From the NCBI RefSeq assembly GCF_051900535.1, contig NZ_JBHZGI010000003.1:248001-312000 (forward strand): DNA of 64,000 nucleotides, written 5' to 3'. The DNA is from Frateuria_A sp051900535 (lineage in GTDB: Bacteria > Pseudomonadota > Gammaproteobacteria > Xanthomonadales > Rhodanobacteraceae). The notes beneath the pieces are model-generated. The model ran no database searches, had not been told where the DNA came from, and saw only the letters and a list, made by a program, of their open reading frames with translations. Below are positions 25,388 through 36,651 of the stretch, one piece after another. Within the stretch, counting starts at the first letter, position 1; every line of letters begins with the position of its first letter. The translations under genes and the position numbers were made by a program.

Positions 25388-26593
25388 ATGAACCAGCAAG
25401 ACATCGTCCTCGCCTTTTCCGGCGGCCTCGACACCAGCTTCTGCGTGCCCTACCTCAAGGAGCAGGGCTGGAACGTGCATACCGTGTTTGCCGATACCGG
25501 CGGCGTTGATGACGAGGAGCGCGCCTTCATCGAACACCGCGTCGCGGAACTGGGCGTGGCCAGCCATCGCACCGTCGACGGCGGCCCCGCGATCTGGAAC
25601 GGCTTCGTCAAGCCGTTCGTGTGGGCGGGCGAGGGCTACCAGGGCCAGTACCCGCTGCTGGTCTCCGACCGCTACCTGATCGTGGAGGCGGCGCTCGAGC
25701 GCTGCGCGGAGCTCGGCACCAACGCCATTGCGCACGGCTGCACCGGCATGGGCAACGACCAGGTGCGTTTCGACCTGGCGGTGAAGGCGCTGGGCGACTA
25801 CCGGATCGTGGCGCCGATCCGCGAGATCCAGAAGCAGCACACCCAGACTCGTGCGTACGAGCAGAAATACCTGGAGGAGCGCGGCTTCGGCGTGCGTGCC
25901 AAGCAGCAGGCCTACACCATCAACGAGAATTTGCTGGGCGTGACCATGTCCGGCGGCGAGATCGACAAATGGCAGACGCCGGGCGAGGGCGCGCGTGGCT
26001 GGTGCAAGCCGCGCGCCGAATGGCCGTCCGAACCGCTTGCGGTGAAGGTCGGTTTCGAGCGCGGCGAAGCGGTGAGCCTGGACGGCGAGCGCCTGCCGGG
26101 TCATCAACTGCTGGCGAAGCTCAACGCGCTGTTCGCCCGTTACGGTGTCGGTCGCGGCATGTACACCGGCGACACGACCATCGGCCTGAAGGGCCGCATC
26201 GTGTTCGAGGCGCCCGGCCTGTTCGCGCTGCTCGCGGCGCATCGTGCGCTGGAGGAGGCGGTGCTTTCCAAGCAGCAGAACCGCTTCAAGCCCGACGTGG
26301 CGCGCAAGTGGGTGGAAGTGGTCTATGAAGGCTTTTTCCACGATCCGTTGAAGACCGACCTGGAAGCCTTCCTGGCGTCGAGCCAGGCCACCGTCAACGG
26401 CGTCGTGACGCTGCAGACGCATGGCGGCACGGTCGATGCCGTGGCGCTGGAGTCGCCGCACATCCTCAACGCCAAGGGCGCCACCTACGCGCAGTCGGCC
26501 GACTGGGGCGTGGAGGAGGCCGAGGGCTTCATCAAGCTGTTCGGCATGAGCTCGACGCTGTGGGCGGAAGTGAACCGGAGCGCCAAGGCATGA
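25388..26593 (+). CDS. argG: Argininosuccinate synthase
   Basis: A 401-residue enzyme that condenses citrulline and aspartate using ATP. The PP-loop motif AFSGGLDTS (9-17) is at the N-terminus. GCTGMGNDQVRFD is the family's citrulline/aspartate-site loop and TGDTTIGLKGRIVFEAPG lies in the C-terminal part. It follows argF' by 25 bp and precedes argE', so it is within the operon. Length is normal (about 400). Confidence 0.95.
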   Translation: MNQQDIVLAFSGGLDTSFCVPYLKEQGWNVHTVFADTGGVDDEERAFIEHRVAELGVASHRTVDGGPAIWNGFVKPFVWAGEGYQGQYPLLVSDRYLIVEAALERCAELGTNAIAHGCTGMGNDQVRFDLAVKALGDYRIVAPIREIQKQHTQTRAYEQKYLEERGFGVRAKQQAYTINENLLGVTMSGGEIDKWQTPGEGARGWCKPRAEWPSEPLAVKVGFERGEAVSLDGERLPGHQLLAKLNALFARYGVGRGMYTGDTTIGLKGRIVFEAPGLFALLAAHRALEEAVLSKQQNRFKPDVARKWVEVVYEGFFHDPLKTDLEAFLASSQATVNGVVTLQTHGGTVDAVALESPHILNAKGATYAQSADWGVEEAEGFIKLFGMSSTLWAEVNRSAKA

Positions 26594-26660
26594 GGATCAT
26601 GCGCATCTCTCTTCTCCGCCCTCCCGTAGGGAAAGGAACTTTGCCTCCGTGGGGCGTGTA

Positions 26661-27779
26661 ATGCGCACCCTGCTGGATGCCACGCTGGAGCACCTGCGCG
26701 CGCTGGTCGCCTTCGACACGCGCAATCCGCCGCGGGCCATCGGTACGGGCGGGATGTTCGATTACCTGCGCGCACAGCTGTCCGGCTTCGACGTGACGCT
26801 GACCGATCACGGCGCCGGCGCCGTGACCCTGCATGCCGTGCGCGGCCAGCCGCGGCTGCTGTTCAACGTGCACCTGGACACGGTGCCCGACTCGCCTGCG
26901 TGGAGCGCCGATCCGCACGTGCTGCGTGTCGAGGAGGACCGTGCCATCGGCCTCGGCGCCTGCGACATCAAGGGCGCTGCGGCCGTGCTGCTGGCGGTGG
27001 CGCAGGCCACCGACGGCCCGTTGGCGCTGCTGTTCTCCACCGACGAAGAAGCCAACGACGCGCGCTGCATCGCCGGCTTCCTGCGCGCCTTTCCAACGGT
27101 GGCAGAGCGGACTCCCTACGAGGCCGTGATCGTGGCCGAGCCCACACGGGGCGAGGCGGTGCTGGCGCACCGAGGCATCCAGTCGGTGCTGATGCGCTTC
27201 GCCGGCCAGGCGGGCCACGCCTCGGGCGAGCAGAAACCTTCCGACAGCGCCTTGCACCAGGCCGTGCGCTGGGGCGCGGCGGCGCTGGACTTCGTGGCCG
27301 CGCAATCGCATGAGCGCTTCGGCGGCCTGACCGGCCTGCGCTTCAACATCGGCCGCGTGGAAGGTGGCATCAAGGCGAACGTGATCGCGCCGGCGGCCGA
27401 GGTGCGCTTCGGCTTCCGGCCATTGCCGACCATGGATCCGGATGCGCTGCTCGACCATTTCCGCAATGTCGGAGACGTGCCGCCGGTGCATTTCGAGGAA
27501 ACCTTCCGCGGCAGCTCGCTGCCGGCCGGCGATACCGCCAGCGCGGAGGCGAGGCGGCTGGTGGCGCGCGACCTGGCGGACGAACTGGAGATCCCGGTCG
27601 GCAACGCGGTGGATTTCTGGACCGAAGCGGCACTGTTCTCCGCGGCCGGTTACACCGCGTTCGTCTACGGCCCGGGCGACATCGCCCAGGCGCACAGCGC
27701 GGACGAATGGGTCGCGCTCGACCAACTGCGGCAATACGCAGACAACCTCTACCGGATCGTGAGCCGTGGAAACGCATAA
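26661..27779 (+). CDS. argE': N-acetylcitrulline deacetylase (M20 family, ArgE')
   Basis: A 372-residue M20 zinc amidohydrolase. In the xanthomonad route it removes acetate from acetylcitrulline to give citrulline. Zinc-site residues are His71 and Asp73 (FNVHLDTVPD), Asp102 (GLGACDIKGA), and Glu129/Glu130 (FSTDEEAND). The N-terminus, MRTLLDATLEHLRALVAFDTRNPP, matches Xanthomonas homologues, hence the ATG at 26661. An in-frame GTG at 26649 has a better-placed ribosome site (AAAGGAA) and would add four residues. The end overlaps the next gene by 14 bases. Confidence 0.9.
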   Translation: MRTLLDATLEHLRALVAFDTRNPPRAIGTGGMFDYLRAQLSGFDVTLTDHGAGAVTLHAVRGQPRLLFNVHLDTVPDSPAWSADPHVLRVEEDRAIGLGACDIKGAAAVLLAVAQATDGPLALLFSTDEEANDARCIAGFLRAFPTVAERTPYEAVIVAEPTRGEAVLAHRGIQSVLMRFAGQAGHASGEQKPSDSALHQAVRWGAAALDFVAAQSHERFGGLTGLRFNIGRVEGGIKANVIAPAAEVRFGFRPLPTMDPDALLDHFRNVGDVPPVHFEETFRGSSLPAGDTASAEARRLVARDLADELEIPVGNAVDFWTEAALFSAAGYTAFVYGPGDIAQAHSADEWVALDQLRQYADNLYRIVSRGNA

Positions 27780-29109
27780 GCACACGCGCAAGACCATCGT
27801 GCGCCTGCTCGAGAGCATGGGCAGCGCCAAGGAAATCCAGCAGTACCTCAAGCGCTTCTCGCAGGTGGACGCCAAGCGCTTCGCCGTGGTCAAGGTCGGC
27901 GGCGCCGTGCTGCGAGACGACCTGCCAGCGCTGGCCTCGTCGCTGACTTTCCTGCAGCAGGTGGGCCTCACGCCCATCGTGCTGCACGGCGCAGGTCCGC
28001 AGCTGGACCAGGAACTGGCCGCCGCCGGCATCACCAAGCAGACGGTGGGGGGCCTTCGCGTAACCACGCCGCAGGCGATGGGCGTGGTGCGCCGCGTGTT
28101 CCAGCAGCAGAACCTGCGCCTGGTCGACGCGCTGCATGCGATGGACACGCGCGCCGTGTCGGTGGCGTCGGGCGTCTTCATGTCCGACTACCTGGACCGC
28201 GAGGCGCTGGGCATGGTCGGCAGGACCACCGGCGTCGAACTCGCGCCGATCGAGGGGGCGTTGCGCGCCAACGCGATCCCGGTGATCGCCAGCCTTGGCG
28301 AAACCGCCGAGGGCCAGCTTCTCAACATCAACGCGGACATTGCCGCCAATGAACTGGTGCGCGTGCTGCAGCCCTACAAGATCGTGTTCCTCACCGGCAC
28401 CGGCGGCCTGCTCGACGCCCAGGGGCAGGTGATCGACTCGATCAACCTTTCCACCGAGTACGACCACTTGATGGCACAGCCATGGATCGATGGCGGCATG
28501 CGGCTCAAGCTCGAACAGATCGCCGACCTGCTGGCCGACCTCCCGCTCACCTCGTCGGTGTCGATCACGCGGCCGGCCGAACTGGCCAAGGAGCTGTTCA
28601 CCCACAAGGGCTCGGGCACGCTGGTGCGCCGCGGCGAGAAGGTGCTGACCTTCGATTCGTGGGAGGGCGTGGACCAGGCGCGCCTGCGCGCTCTGATCGA
28701 ATCGAGCTTCGGTCGCGCGCTGGTGCCGGACTACTTCGAGCGCACGCGGCCCTGGCGCGTCTACGTCAGCGAGAATTACCGCGCGGCGATGATCCTGACG
28801 CGGGAGGAGGGCATGGCCTACCTCGACAAGTTCGCCGTGCTGGACGACGCGCAGGGCGAGGGCCTGGGGCGCGCCGTATGGCTGGTGATGCGCGAGGCTA
28901 ACCCCCGGCTGTTCTGGCGTTCCCGCCACGGCAACAACGTCAATCCGTTCTACGACGCCGAATGCGACGGCTCGCTCAAGCAGCCGCGCTGGAAGGTGTA
29001 CTGGTACGGCATCGACGATTTCCGCCTGATCGAGCGTTGCGTGGCGCATTGCGCGCAGCGGCAGCCGACGCTGGTCGATCCGGCCCCCTTGAAGGACAAC
29101 GCAGCATGA
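27766..29109 (+). CDS. argB: Bifunctional N-acetylglutamate synthase-kinase (NAGS-K)
   Basis: A 447-residue fused enzyme, the same length as the characterised Xanthomonas NAGS-K. Residues 40-290 form the amino-acid kinase domain, with VVKVGGAVL (41-49) and VLHGAGPQ (72-79). Residues about 300-440 form the GNAT acetyltransferase domain, with RPWRVYVSENYRAAM and DDAQGEGLGRAVW as the acetyl-CoA region. It catalyses the first two steps of arginine synthesis and is typically inhibited by arginine. The GTG start at 27766 lies inside the end of argE', implying translational coupling. Confidence 0.95.
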   Translation: METHKHTRKTIVRLLESMGSAKEIQQYLKRFSQVDAKRFAVVKVGGAVLRDDLPALASSLTFLQQVGLTPIVLHGAGPQLDQELAAAGITKQTVGGLRVTTPQAMGVVRRVFQQQNLRLVDALHAMDTRAVSVASGVFMSDYLDREALGMVGRTTGVELAPIEGALRANAIPVIASLGETAEGQLLNINADIAANELVRVLQPYKIVFLTGTGGLLDAQGQVIDSINLSTEYDHLMAQPWIDGGMRLKLEQIADLLADLPLTSSVSITRPAELAKELFTHKGSGTLVRRGEKVLTFDSWEGVDQARLRALIESSFGRALVPDYFERTRPWRVYVSENYRAAMILTREEGMAYLDKFAVLDDAQGEGLGRAVWLVMREANPRLFWRSRHGNNVNPFYDAECDGSLKQPRWKVYWYGIDDFRLIERCVAHCAQRQPTLVDPAPLKDNAA

Positions 29110-30086
29110 GGCCGGCAGATATGGAACGGAAAACCGTAGGGATCGTCGGCGCACGCGGCCACACCGGCGCGGAGCTGATCCGCCTGATCGCCCGCCATCC
29201 CGCGCTGGAGCTGGCCTATGTCTCCTCGCGCGAGCTGGACGGCCAGCGCGTGGACGCCCACGTGCCCGAGTACGCCGGCGAACTGCGCTACAGCGCCCCC
29301 GCGCACGAAGACCTGCCCGCGCTGGGCGCCGACGTGGTGATCCTGGCCCTGCCCAACGGCAAGGCGGCCGCCTGCGTGGAAGCCTTCGACAAGGCGGGTG
29401 CCGATCCGCTGATCGTGGACCTGTCGGCCGACTACCGCTTCGACGAACGCTGGTATTACGGCCTGCCCGAACTGACGCGCGACCGCTGGCGCGGGCAGCG
29501 GCGCATCAGCAACCCTGGCTGCTACGCCACCGCGATCCAGCTGGCAGTCGCCCCGCTGAAAGACCTGCTCGCCGCGCCGCCGGTGTGCTTCGGCGTCTCT
29601 GGCTACTCCGGTGCGGGCACCACGCCCTCGGACAAGAACGATCCGGAAAAGCTGCGCGACAACCTGATGCCGTACTCGCTGACCGGCCACATGCACGAAC
29701 GCGAAACCTCCGCGCACCTGGGCGTGCCGGTGGAGTTCATGCCGCATGTCGCGCCGCACTTCCGCGGCCTGACCGTCACCTGCAATCTCTACCTCGCCCG
29801 CGCGATGAAGCGTGAGGACGTGATGGCGCGTTTCCGTCACGCCTACGGGGACGAGCCGCTGGTGCGCGTGATGGACGAGGCGCCGTGGGTCAGCCGCATC
29901 GCCGGAAGGCACCACGCGGAGATCGGCGGCTTTGCGATGGGCCCGGACGGACGCCGCGTGGTCGTCGTCGCCACGCTCGACAACCTGCTCAAGGGTGCCG
30001 CCACCCAGGCCATGCAGAACATCAACCGCGCGCTGGGACAGAGCGAACTGACGGGCATCCCGGTAGCACAAGCGGAACGACCGTGA
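29106..30086 (+). CDS. argC: N-acetyl-gamma-glutamyl-phosphate reductase
   Basis: A 326-residue NADPH-dependent reductase making N-acetylglutamate semialdehyde. The cofactor motif is VGIVGARGHTGAEL (11-24) and the catalytic nucleophile is Cys139 in SNPGCYATAIQL. GYSGAGTTPS and MPHVAPHFRGL are further conserved segments. The ATG at 29106 overlaps the argB stop (ATGA); a second Met at 29121 could also be used. The argD aminotransferase needed next in the pathway is not in this window. Confidence 0.95.
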   Translation: MRPADMERKTVGIVGARGHTGAELIRLIARHPALELAYVSSRELDGQRVDAHVPEYAGELRYSAPAHEDLPALGADVVILALPNGKAAACVEAFDKAGADPLIVDLSADYRFDERWYYGLPELTRDRWRGQRRISNPGCYATAIQLAVAPLKDLLAAPPVCFGVSGYSGAGTTPSDKNDPEKLRDNLMPYSLTGHMHERETSAHLGVPVEFMPHVAPHFRGLTVTCNLYLARAMKREDVMARFRHAYGDEPLVRVMDEAPWVSRIAGRHHAEIGGFAMGPDGRRVVVVATLDNLLKGAATQAMQNINRALGQSELTGIPVAQAERP

Positions 30087-30135
30087 GGCGAAGCTGCATC
30101 ACCTTCGCCCTTCCGTCCGCTGCCGAGAAACCGCC

Positions 30136-31488
30136 ATGCGCCTGACCCGCTACCTGCTACCCACGCTCAAGGAAAATCCCGCCGAGGCTCAGATCGCCTC
30201 GCACCGGCTGATGCTGCGCGCCGGCCTGATCCGGCAGGAGGCGGCCGGCATCTACGCCTGGCTGCCGCTGGGCCTGCGCGTTTTGAAGAACATCGAGCGC
30301 ATCGTGCGCGAGGAAATGGACCGCGCCGGAGCGGTGGAGCTGCTGATGCCCACGTTGCAACTCGCCGACCTGTGGCGCGAGAGCGGCCGCTACGACGCCT
30401 ACGGGCCGGAGATGCTGCGCCTTCGTGATCGCCACGAACGCGAGCTGCTGTACGGGCCGACCAACGAGGAAATGATCACGGAGATCTTCCGCAGCTACGT
30501 CAGCTCCTGGCGCAGCCTGCCGCTCAATCTCTACCAGTTCCAGTGGAAGTTCCGCGACGAGCAGCGGCCGCGGTTCGGCGTGATGCGCGGTCGCGAATTC
30601 CTGATGAAGGACGCCTATTCGTTCGACCTGGACGAAGCCGCCGCACGCCGTTCCTACCAACGCATGTTCGTGGCCTACCTGCGCATGTTCGACCGCATGG
30701 GCGTCAAGGCGATACCCATGCGTGCGGAAACCGGCCCGATCGGCGGCGACCTTTCGCACGAGTTCCTGGTGCTGGCGCAGACCGGCGAGTCGGCGGTGTT
30801 TTGCGATCGTGGAGTGCTGGATCTGCCCGTGCCTGGCGCGGATGTCGATTACGGCGGCGATCTCACGCCGCTGGTCGACGCGTGGACGGCGCCGTACGCG
30901 GCCACCGAGGACGTGCACGACGCCGGGCGCTTCGAGCACGAGGTACCGGCGGAACGGCAGCTGCTCGCACGCGGCATCGAGGTTGGCCAGATCTTCTACT
31001 TCGGCACCAAATACTCGGTGCCGATGAAGGCCATGGTGCGTGGAACCGACGGCATCGAGCGGCCGATCCACGGTGGCTGCTATGGCGTGGGCGTGTCGCG
31101 GCTGCTCGGGGCGATCATCGAGGCCAGCCATGACGACCATGGCATCGTCTGGCCGAACGGTGTCGCGCCGTTCCAGGTGGGGTTGTTGCATCTCAAGCAT
31201 GGCGATGCGCGGGTCGACGCGGCATGCGAATCGCTGTACGCCGGCTTGCAGTCCGCCGGACTGAGCGTGTTGCTCGACGACGCCGACGAACGGCCCGGCG
31301 CGAAGTTCGCCCGCATGGACCTGATCGGCTTGCCCTGGCAAGTGCTTGTCGGACCGCGCGGGCTGGACAGCGGCACGGTCGAAATCAAGCACCGGGCCAG
31401 CGGCGAGCGGCGCGAACTGGCGCCCGACGCCGCCATCGCCTTCCTTCGCCAATCCCTTTCACCCTTGCATCCGGACGACCAGCCATGA
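30136..31488 (+). CDS. proS: Short prolyl-tRNA synthetase (alphaproteobacterial-like, no full editing domain)
   Basis: A 450-residue class II synthetase. Visible motifs include GPTNEE (107-112), motif 2 in FQWKFRDEQRPRFGVMRGRE, and motif 3 GCYGVGVSRLLGA. The C-terminal anticodon domain contains GLPWQVLVGPRGL. Bacterial ProS is usually about 565-570 residues with a 180-residue INS editing domain; here only a mini-insertion is present (about 222-285, FCDRGVLDLPVPGADVDYGG and following), as in alphaproteobacterial enzymes. It is embedded between argC and argH and overlaps the argH start (ATGA). It could be a second, or the only, ProRS. Not a truncation: every core motif is intact. Confidence 0.9.
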   Translation: MRLTRYLLPTLKENPAEAQIASHRLMLRAGLIRQEAAGIYAWLPLGLRVLKNIERIVREEMDRAGAVELLMPTLQLADLWRESGRYDAYGPEMLRLRDRHERELLYGPTNEEMITEIFRSYVSSWRSLPLNLYQFQWKFRDEQRPRFGVMRGREFLMKDAYSFDLDEAAARRSYQRMFVAYLRMFDRMGVKAIPMRAETGPIGGDLSHEFLVLAQTGESAVFCDRGVLDLPVPGADVDYGGDLTPLVDAWTAPYAATEDVHDAGRFEHEVPAERQLLARGIEVGQIFYFGTKYSVPMKAMVRGTDGIERPIHGGCYGVGVSRLLGAIIEASHDDHGIVWPNGVAPFQVGLLHLKHGDARVDAACESLYAGLQSAGLSVLLDDADERPGAKFARMDLIGLPWQVLVGPRGLDSGTVEIKHRASGERRELAPDAAIAFLRQSLSPLHPDDQP

Positions 31489-32780
31489 GCGATCTCCTGT
31501 GGCAGAAAGCCGGCGTCGAGACCGACGCCAGGATCATGCGGTTCCTCGCCGGCAACGACGTGCTGCTGGATCGGGCGTTCTTCCTGCAAGACGTCACCGC
31601 CAGCAAGGCGCACGTGGAAGGCCTCGCGCGCATCGGCGTGGTCAGTGCCGATGAGGCCGCGGCCCTCGCGCACGAGCTCGACGCGCTGGCCGGGGACTTC
31701 CGTTCGGGCAACTTCGTCCTGGACGAGCGCTACGAGGACGGCCATTCGGCGATCGAGGCGCGGCTCACCGAGCGGCTGGGCGATGCCGGCCGGCGCGTGC
31801 ACACCGGACGCAGCCGCAACGACCAGATCCTGGTCGCCACGCGTTTGTGGCTGAAGGAAAAGCTCGATGCGCTTGCCACGCACTGCCGCACCATCGCGGG
31901 CGTGTGTCTCGAGCGCGCCGCGCAACCGGCGCTGCCGCTGCCGGGCTACACGCACCTCCAGCGCGCCGTGGTGTCTTCCACCGCCATGTGGTTCGCCGGT
32001 TTCGCGGAAGCCTTCATCGACAACACGCAACGCGCCCGCCAGACACTCGCCTGGATCGACGCCAACCCGCTGGGCACGGCCGCCGGCTACGGCGTAAACC
32101 TGCCGCTCGATCGCGAACACACCACCGCGGCGCTTGGCTTCTCGCGCATGCAGGTATCGCCGATCTACGCCCAGCTTTCGCGCGGCAAATTCGAGCTGGC
32201 CGCGCTCGAGGCGATGGCCAGCGCGTTGCTGGACCTGCGCCGCCTGGCCTGGGACCTGTCGTTGTTCACCACCGCCGAATTCGGTTTCGTCGGCCTGCCG
32301 CCGGAGTACACCACCGGCAGCTCGATCATGCCCAACAAGCGCAACCCGGACGTGGTCGAGCTGCTGCGCGCCAGCTACGCCACCGTGGCCGCGGCGCGTT
32401 GCGAGATCGAACAGTTGCTGTCCCTGCCGAGCGGGTACCAGCGCGACCTTCAGTTTTCCAAGGGCTCGATCTTCCACGGAATGGCCCACGGCCTGGCTGC
32501 GCTGGAACTGGTGCCCGACCTGGTCGAGCGCATGCGCTGGAACGAGCCGGCCATGCGCGCGGCGATCGAGCCGGCGATGTACGCCACCGACGTGGCCATC
32601 GAGCAGGCTGCGGCCGGCGTACCGTTCCGCGACGCCTACCGTGCCGCGGCGGCCGCCGCAGCGACCGCGGGCGAGGGGCGCACGCCGGAGCGCAGCCTTG
32701 CCGAACGCGTGTCGCCCGGCGGCGGTGCGGATGTGCGGCTGGACATACTGGCCGCGCGCCTGGCCGCGCTGCCGGGCTGA
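31485..32780 (+). CDS. argH: Argininosuccinate lyase
   Basis: A 431-residue lyase of the fumarase/aspartase superfamily that releases arginine and fumarate, the last pathway step. The signature loop GSSIMPNKRNP is at 278-288, the conserved THLQ histidine is His157, and HTGRSRNDQ is at 106-114. Length is slightly below the usual 455-460. The start overlaps the proS stop by four bases. It is the last gene of the operon. Confidence 0.95.
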   Translation: MSDLLWQKAGVETDARIMRFLAGNDVLLDRAFFLQDVTASKAHVEGLARIGVVSADEAAALAHELDALAGDFRSGNFVLDERYEDGHSAIEARLTERLGDAGRRVHTGRSRNDQILVATRLWLKEKLDALATHCRTIAGVCLERAAQPALPLPGYTHLQRAVVSSTAMWFAGFAEAFIDNTQRARQTLAWIDANPLGTAAGYGVNLPLDREHTTAALGFSRMQVSPIYAQLSRGKFELAALEAMASALLDLRRLAWDLSLFTTAEFGFVGLPPEYTTGSSIMPNKRNPDVVELLRASYATVAAARCEIEQLLSLPSGYQRDLQFSKGSIFHGMAHGLAALELVPDLVERMRWNEPAMRAAIEPAMYATDVAIEQAAAGVPFRDAYRAAAAAAATAGEGRTPERSLAERVSPGGGADVRLDILAARLAALPG

Positions 32781-32907
32781 ACAACCCTTCAGTCCGTTTG
32801 AGGGGCGATTCACGGCCCCCAGCCGATACTCCGCGCCATGCCTCCAATCCCGCCCGCGACAATCCGCAAGACCCGGCGTGGGGTCGGTCGGCGCCAGGGC
32901 GACCGCC

Positions 32908-35447
<2,540 letters not shown>

Positions 35448-35454
<7 letters not shown>

Positions 35455-35473
35455 CGTAAAGCAGCGTCAGCCG
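35448..35473. terminator. Hairpin spanning both stop codons of convergent genes
   Basis: CGGCTGACG (35448-35456) pairs with CGTCAGCCG (35465-35473), 9 bp, loop TAAAGCAG. It contains the stop codons of the kinase gene and of the minus-strand flavin protein. There is no clear T-run, so terminator activity is uncertain. Confidence 0.4.
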
Positions 35474-35967
35474 TGGAGGTGGCCCTGGTGGCCGAGGTCG
35501 CGCGGCTGCTCGCTCCACATGCCGCGGGCGAAATCCAGCGCGCGCTCCACGAAATTGCCCGACGACTCCCAGTACATCGCATCGCGCACGCGCACGCGAA
35601 GTACCGTGAGGTTGGGATCGTCCTTGCCGGAGAAGAACACGTTCTGCGCCGGCGACCACAGTTCTTCGATCAAGGCCTGGTCGCGGTTGATGCGCGCCCG
35701 CCCGCGCACGGAGACGTAGCATTTGTCGCCCTGGTTGGCGTAGGCGAGGTTGACGTCCAGGTCGTCGGTGAGCTGGTCGACCTTGGCGCTGTCGGCGGCG
35801 GTGAAGAACACCAGTTCGCCGTCGGCGGTGAGCTTGAGCGTCTGCAGCGGGCGGCTGACCAGGGAGCCATCCGAGGCCAGCGTGGTGAGCATCGCCACCT
35901 CGATGTTGTCGATCAATTCGCCGAGCTTGTTGAGGTCGGTATCGTCGTGCGGTGCGTCGTTTTTCAT
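35467..35967 (-). CDS. Pyridoxamine 5'-phosphate oxidase-related general stress protein
   Basis: A 166-residue protein of the split-barrel flavin-binding fold, close to the 'general stress protein 26' group known in Xanthomonas. Visible features are IDNIEVAMLTTLASDGSLVS at the N-terminus, a strand ELVFFTAADSAKVDQL, and ANQGDKCYVSVRGRARI. These proteins bind FMN or FAD; their enzymatic role is unclear. A His-rich C-terminus (LGHQGHLHG) is unusual. It converges with the histidine kinase. Confidence 0.85.
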   Translation of the reverse strand: MKNDAPHDDTDLNKLGELIDNIEVAMLTTLASDGSLVSRPLQTLKLTADGELVFFTAADSAKVDQLTDDLDVNLAYANQGDKCYVSVRGRARINRDQALIEELWSPAQNVFFSGKDDPNLTVLRVRVRDAMYWESSGNFVERALDFARGMWSEQPRDLGHQGHLHG

Positions 35968-36032
35968 GGCGGTCTCCGGGCGGCGGAAGGACCAACCCTC
36001 GCCGATCCGCGATCAAGCCACGATGAAACGCG

Positions 36033-36650
36033 TCAGCGCCGTTCGAGCAACGCGTAGGCGAACGCCTGGCAGGTGCCGGCGGGCGTGGTGTGTTGTTCGG
36101 AGCGTTCGTCGACCAGGCGGAATGCCGCACCGAGCAGGGCGGCGATGTCGCCGGCGGAGCGCCGCGCGACCGGCAGCCCGCTGCATCGCTCCGGGCCGTC
36201 CGGGGCGAAGCCGCCGATCACGGCATGCCCGCCCGGGCGCACGGCGCGCGCCGCCTGTGCCGCATAGCGTGTGGTTTGCGCCGGCGATGTAAGGAAATGC
36301 AGCACCGCGCGGTCGTGCCAGAGATCGAAGGCGGCAGGCGCGAGGTCGGCGTCCAGAAGGTCGGTGGCGAGCCAGTGCACCGCCTCGCCGCGTGAACCCA
36401 GGCGTTCGCGCGCGACGTCGAGGGCCGCTTGCGAAAGGTCCAGCACGGTGATGCCGCCAAGTCCCTGCGCGAGCAGGTCATCGACCAGCGTGGAGGCGCC
36501 ACCGCCTACGTCCACCAGGCGCGTGGAAGCATCCAGGCCGGCCTGGCGCAGCAATGCCAGCGACGCGTCCAGGTGCGGGCGATACCAGCTCACCGCCTGG
36601 GCGGAGCGGTTGCGGTAGACCCCTTCCCAGTGCGCCTGCTCGTCGGACAT
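36033..36650 (-). CDS. Class I SAM-dependent methyltransferase
   Basis: A 205-residue methyltransferase. SAM motif I is LVDVGGGAST, followed by an acidic residue in ITVLDLS. The segment WHDRAVLHFLTSPAQ is motif IV-like. The C-terminus ends CQAFAYALLERR. Homologues are often annotated as small-molecule or tellurite/thiopurine-like methyltransferases, but the substrate is unknown. The start at 36650 lies one base after the kynU stop, so it is co-transcribed with the kynurenine genes. An upstream in-frame Met at 36686 is less likely. Confidence 0.8.
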   Translation of the reverse strand: MSDEQAHWEGVYRNRSAQAVSWYRPHLDASLALLRQAGLDASTRLVDVGGGASTLVDDLLAQGLGGITVLDLSQAALDVARERLGSRGEAVHWLATDLLDADLAPAAFDLWHDRAVLHFLTSPAQTTRYAAQAARAVRPGGHAVIGGFAPDGPERCSGLPVARRSAGDIAALLGAAFRLVDERSEQHTTPAGTCQAFAYALLERR

Positions 36651-36651
36651 G

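Noticed and set aside
30136..31488. Calling the 450-residue prolyl-tRNA synthetase a truncated pseudogene
   Set aside because: All three class II motifs and the anticodon domain are intact, and a compact mini-insertion replaces the editing domain, as in functional alphaproteobacterial enzymes.
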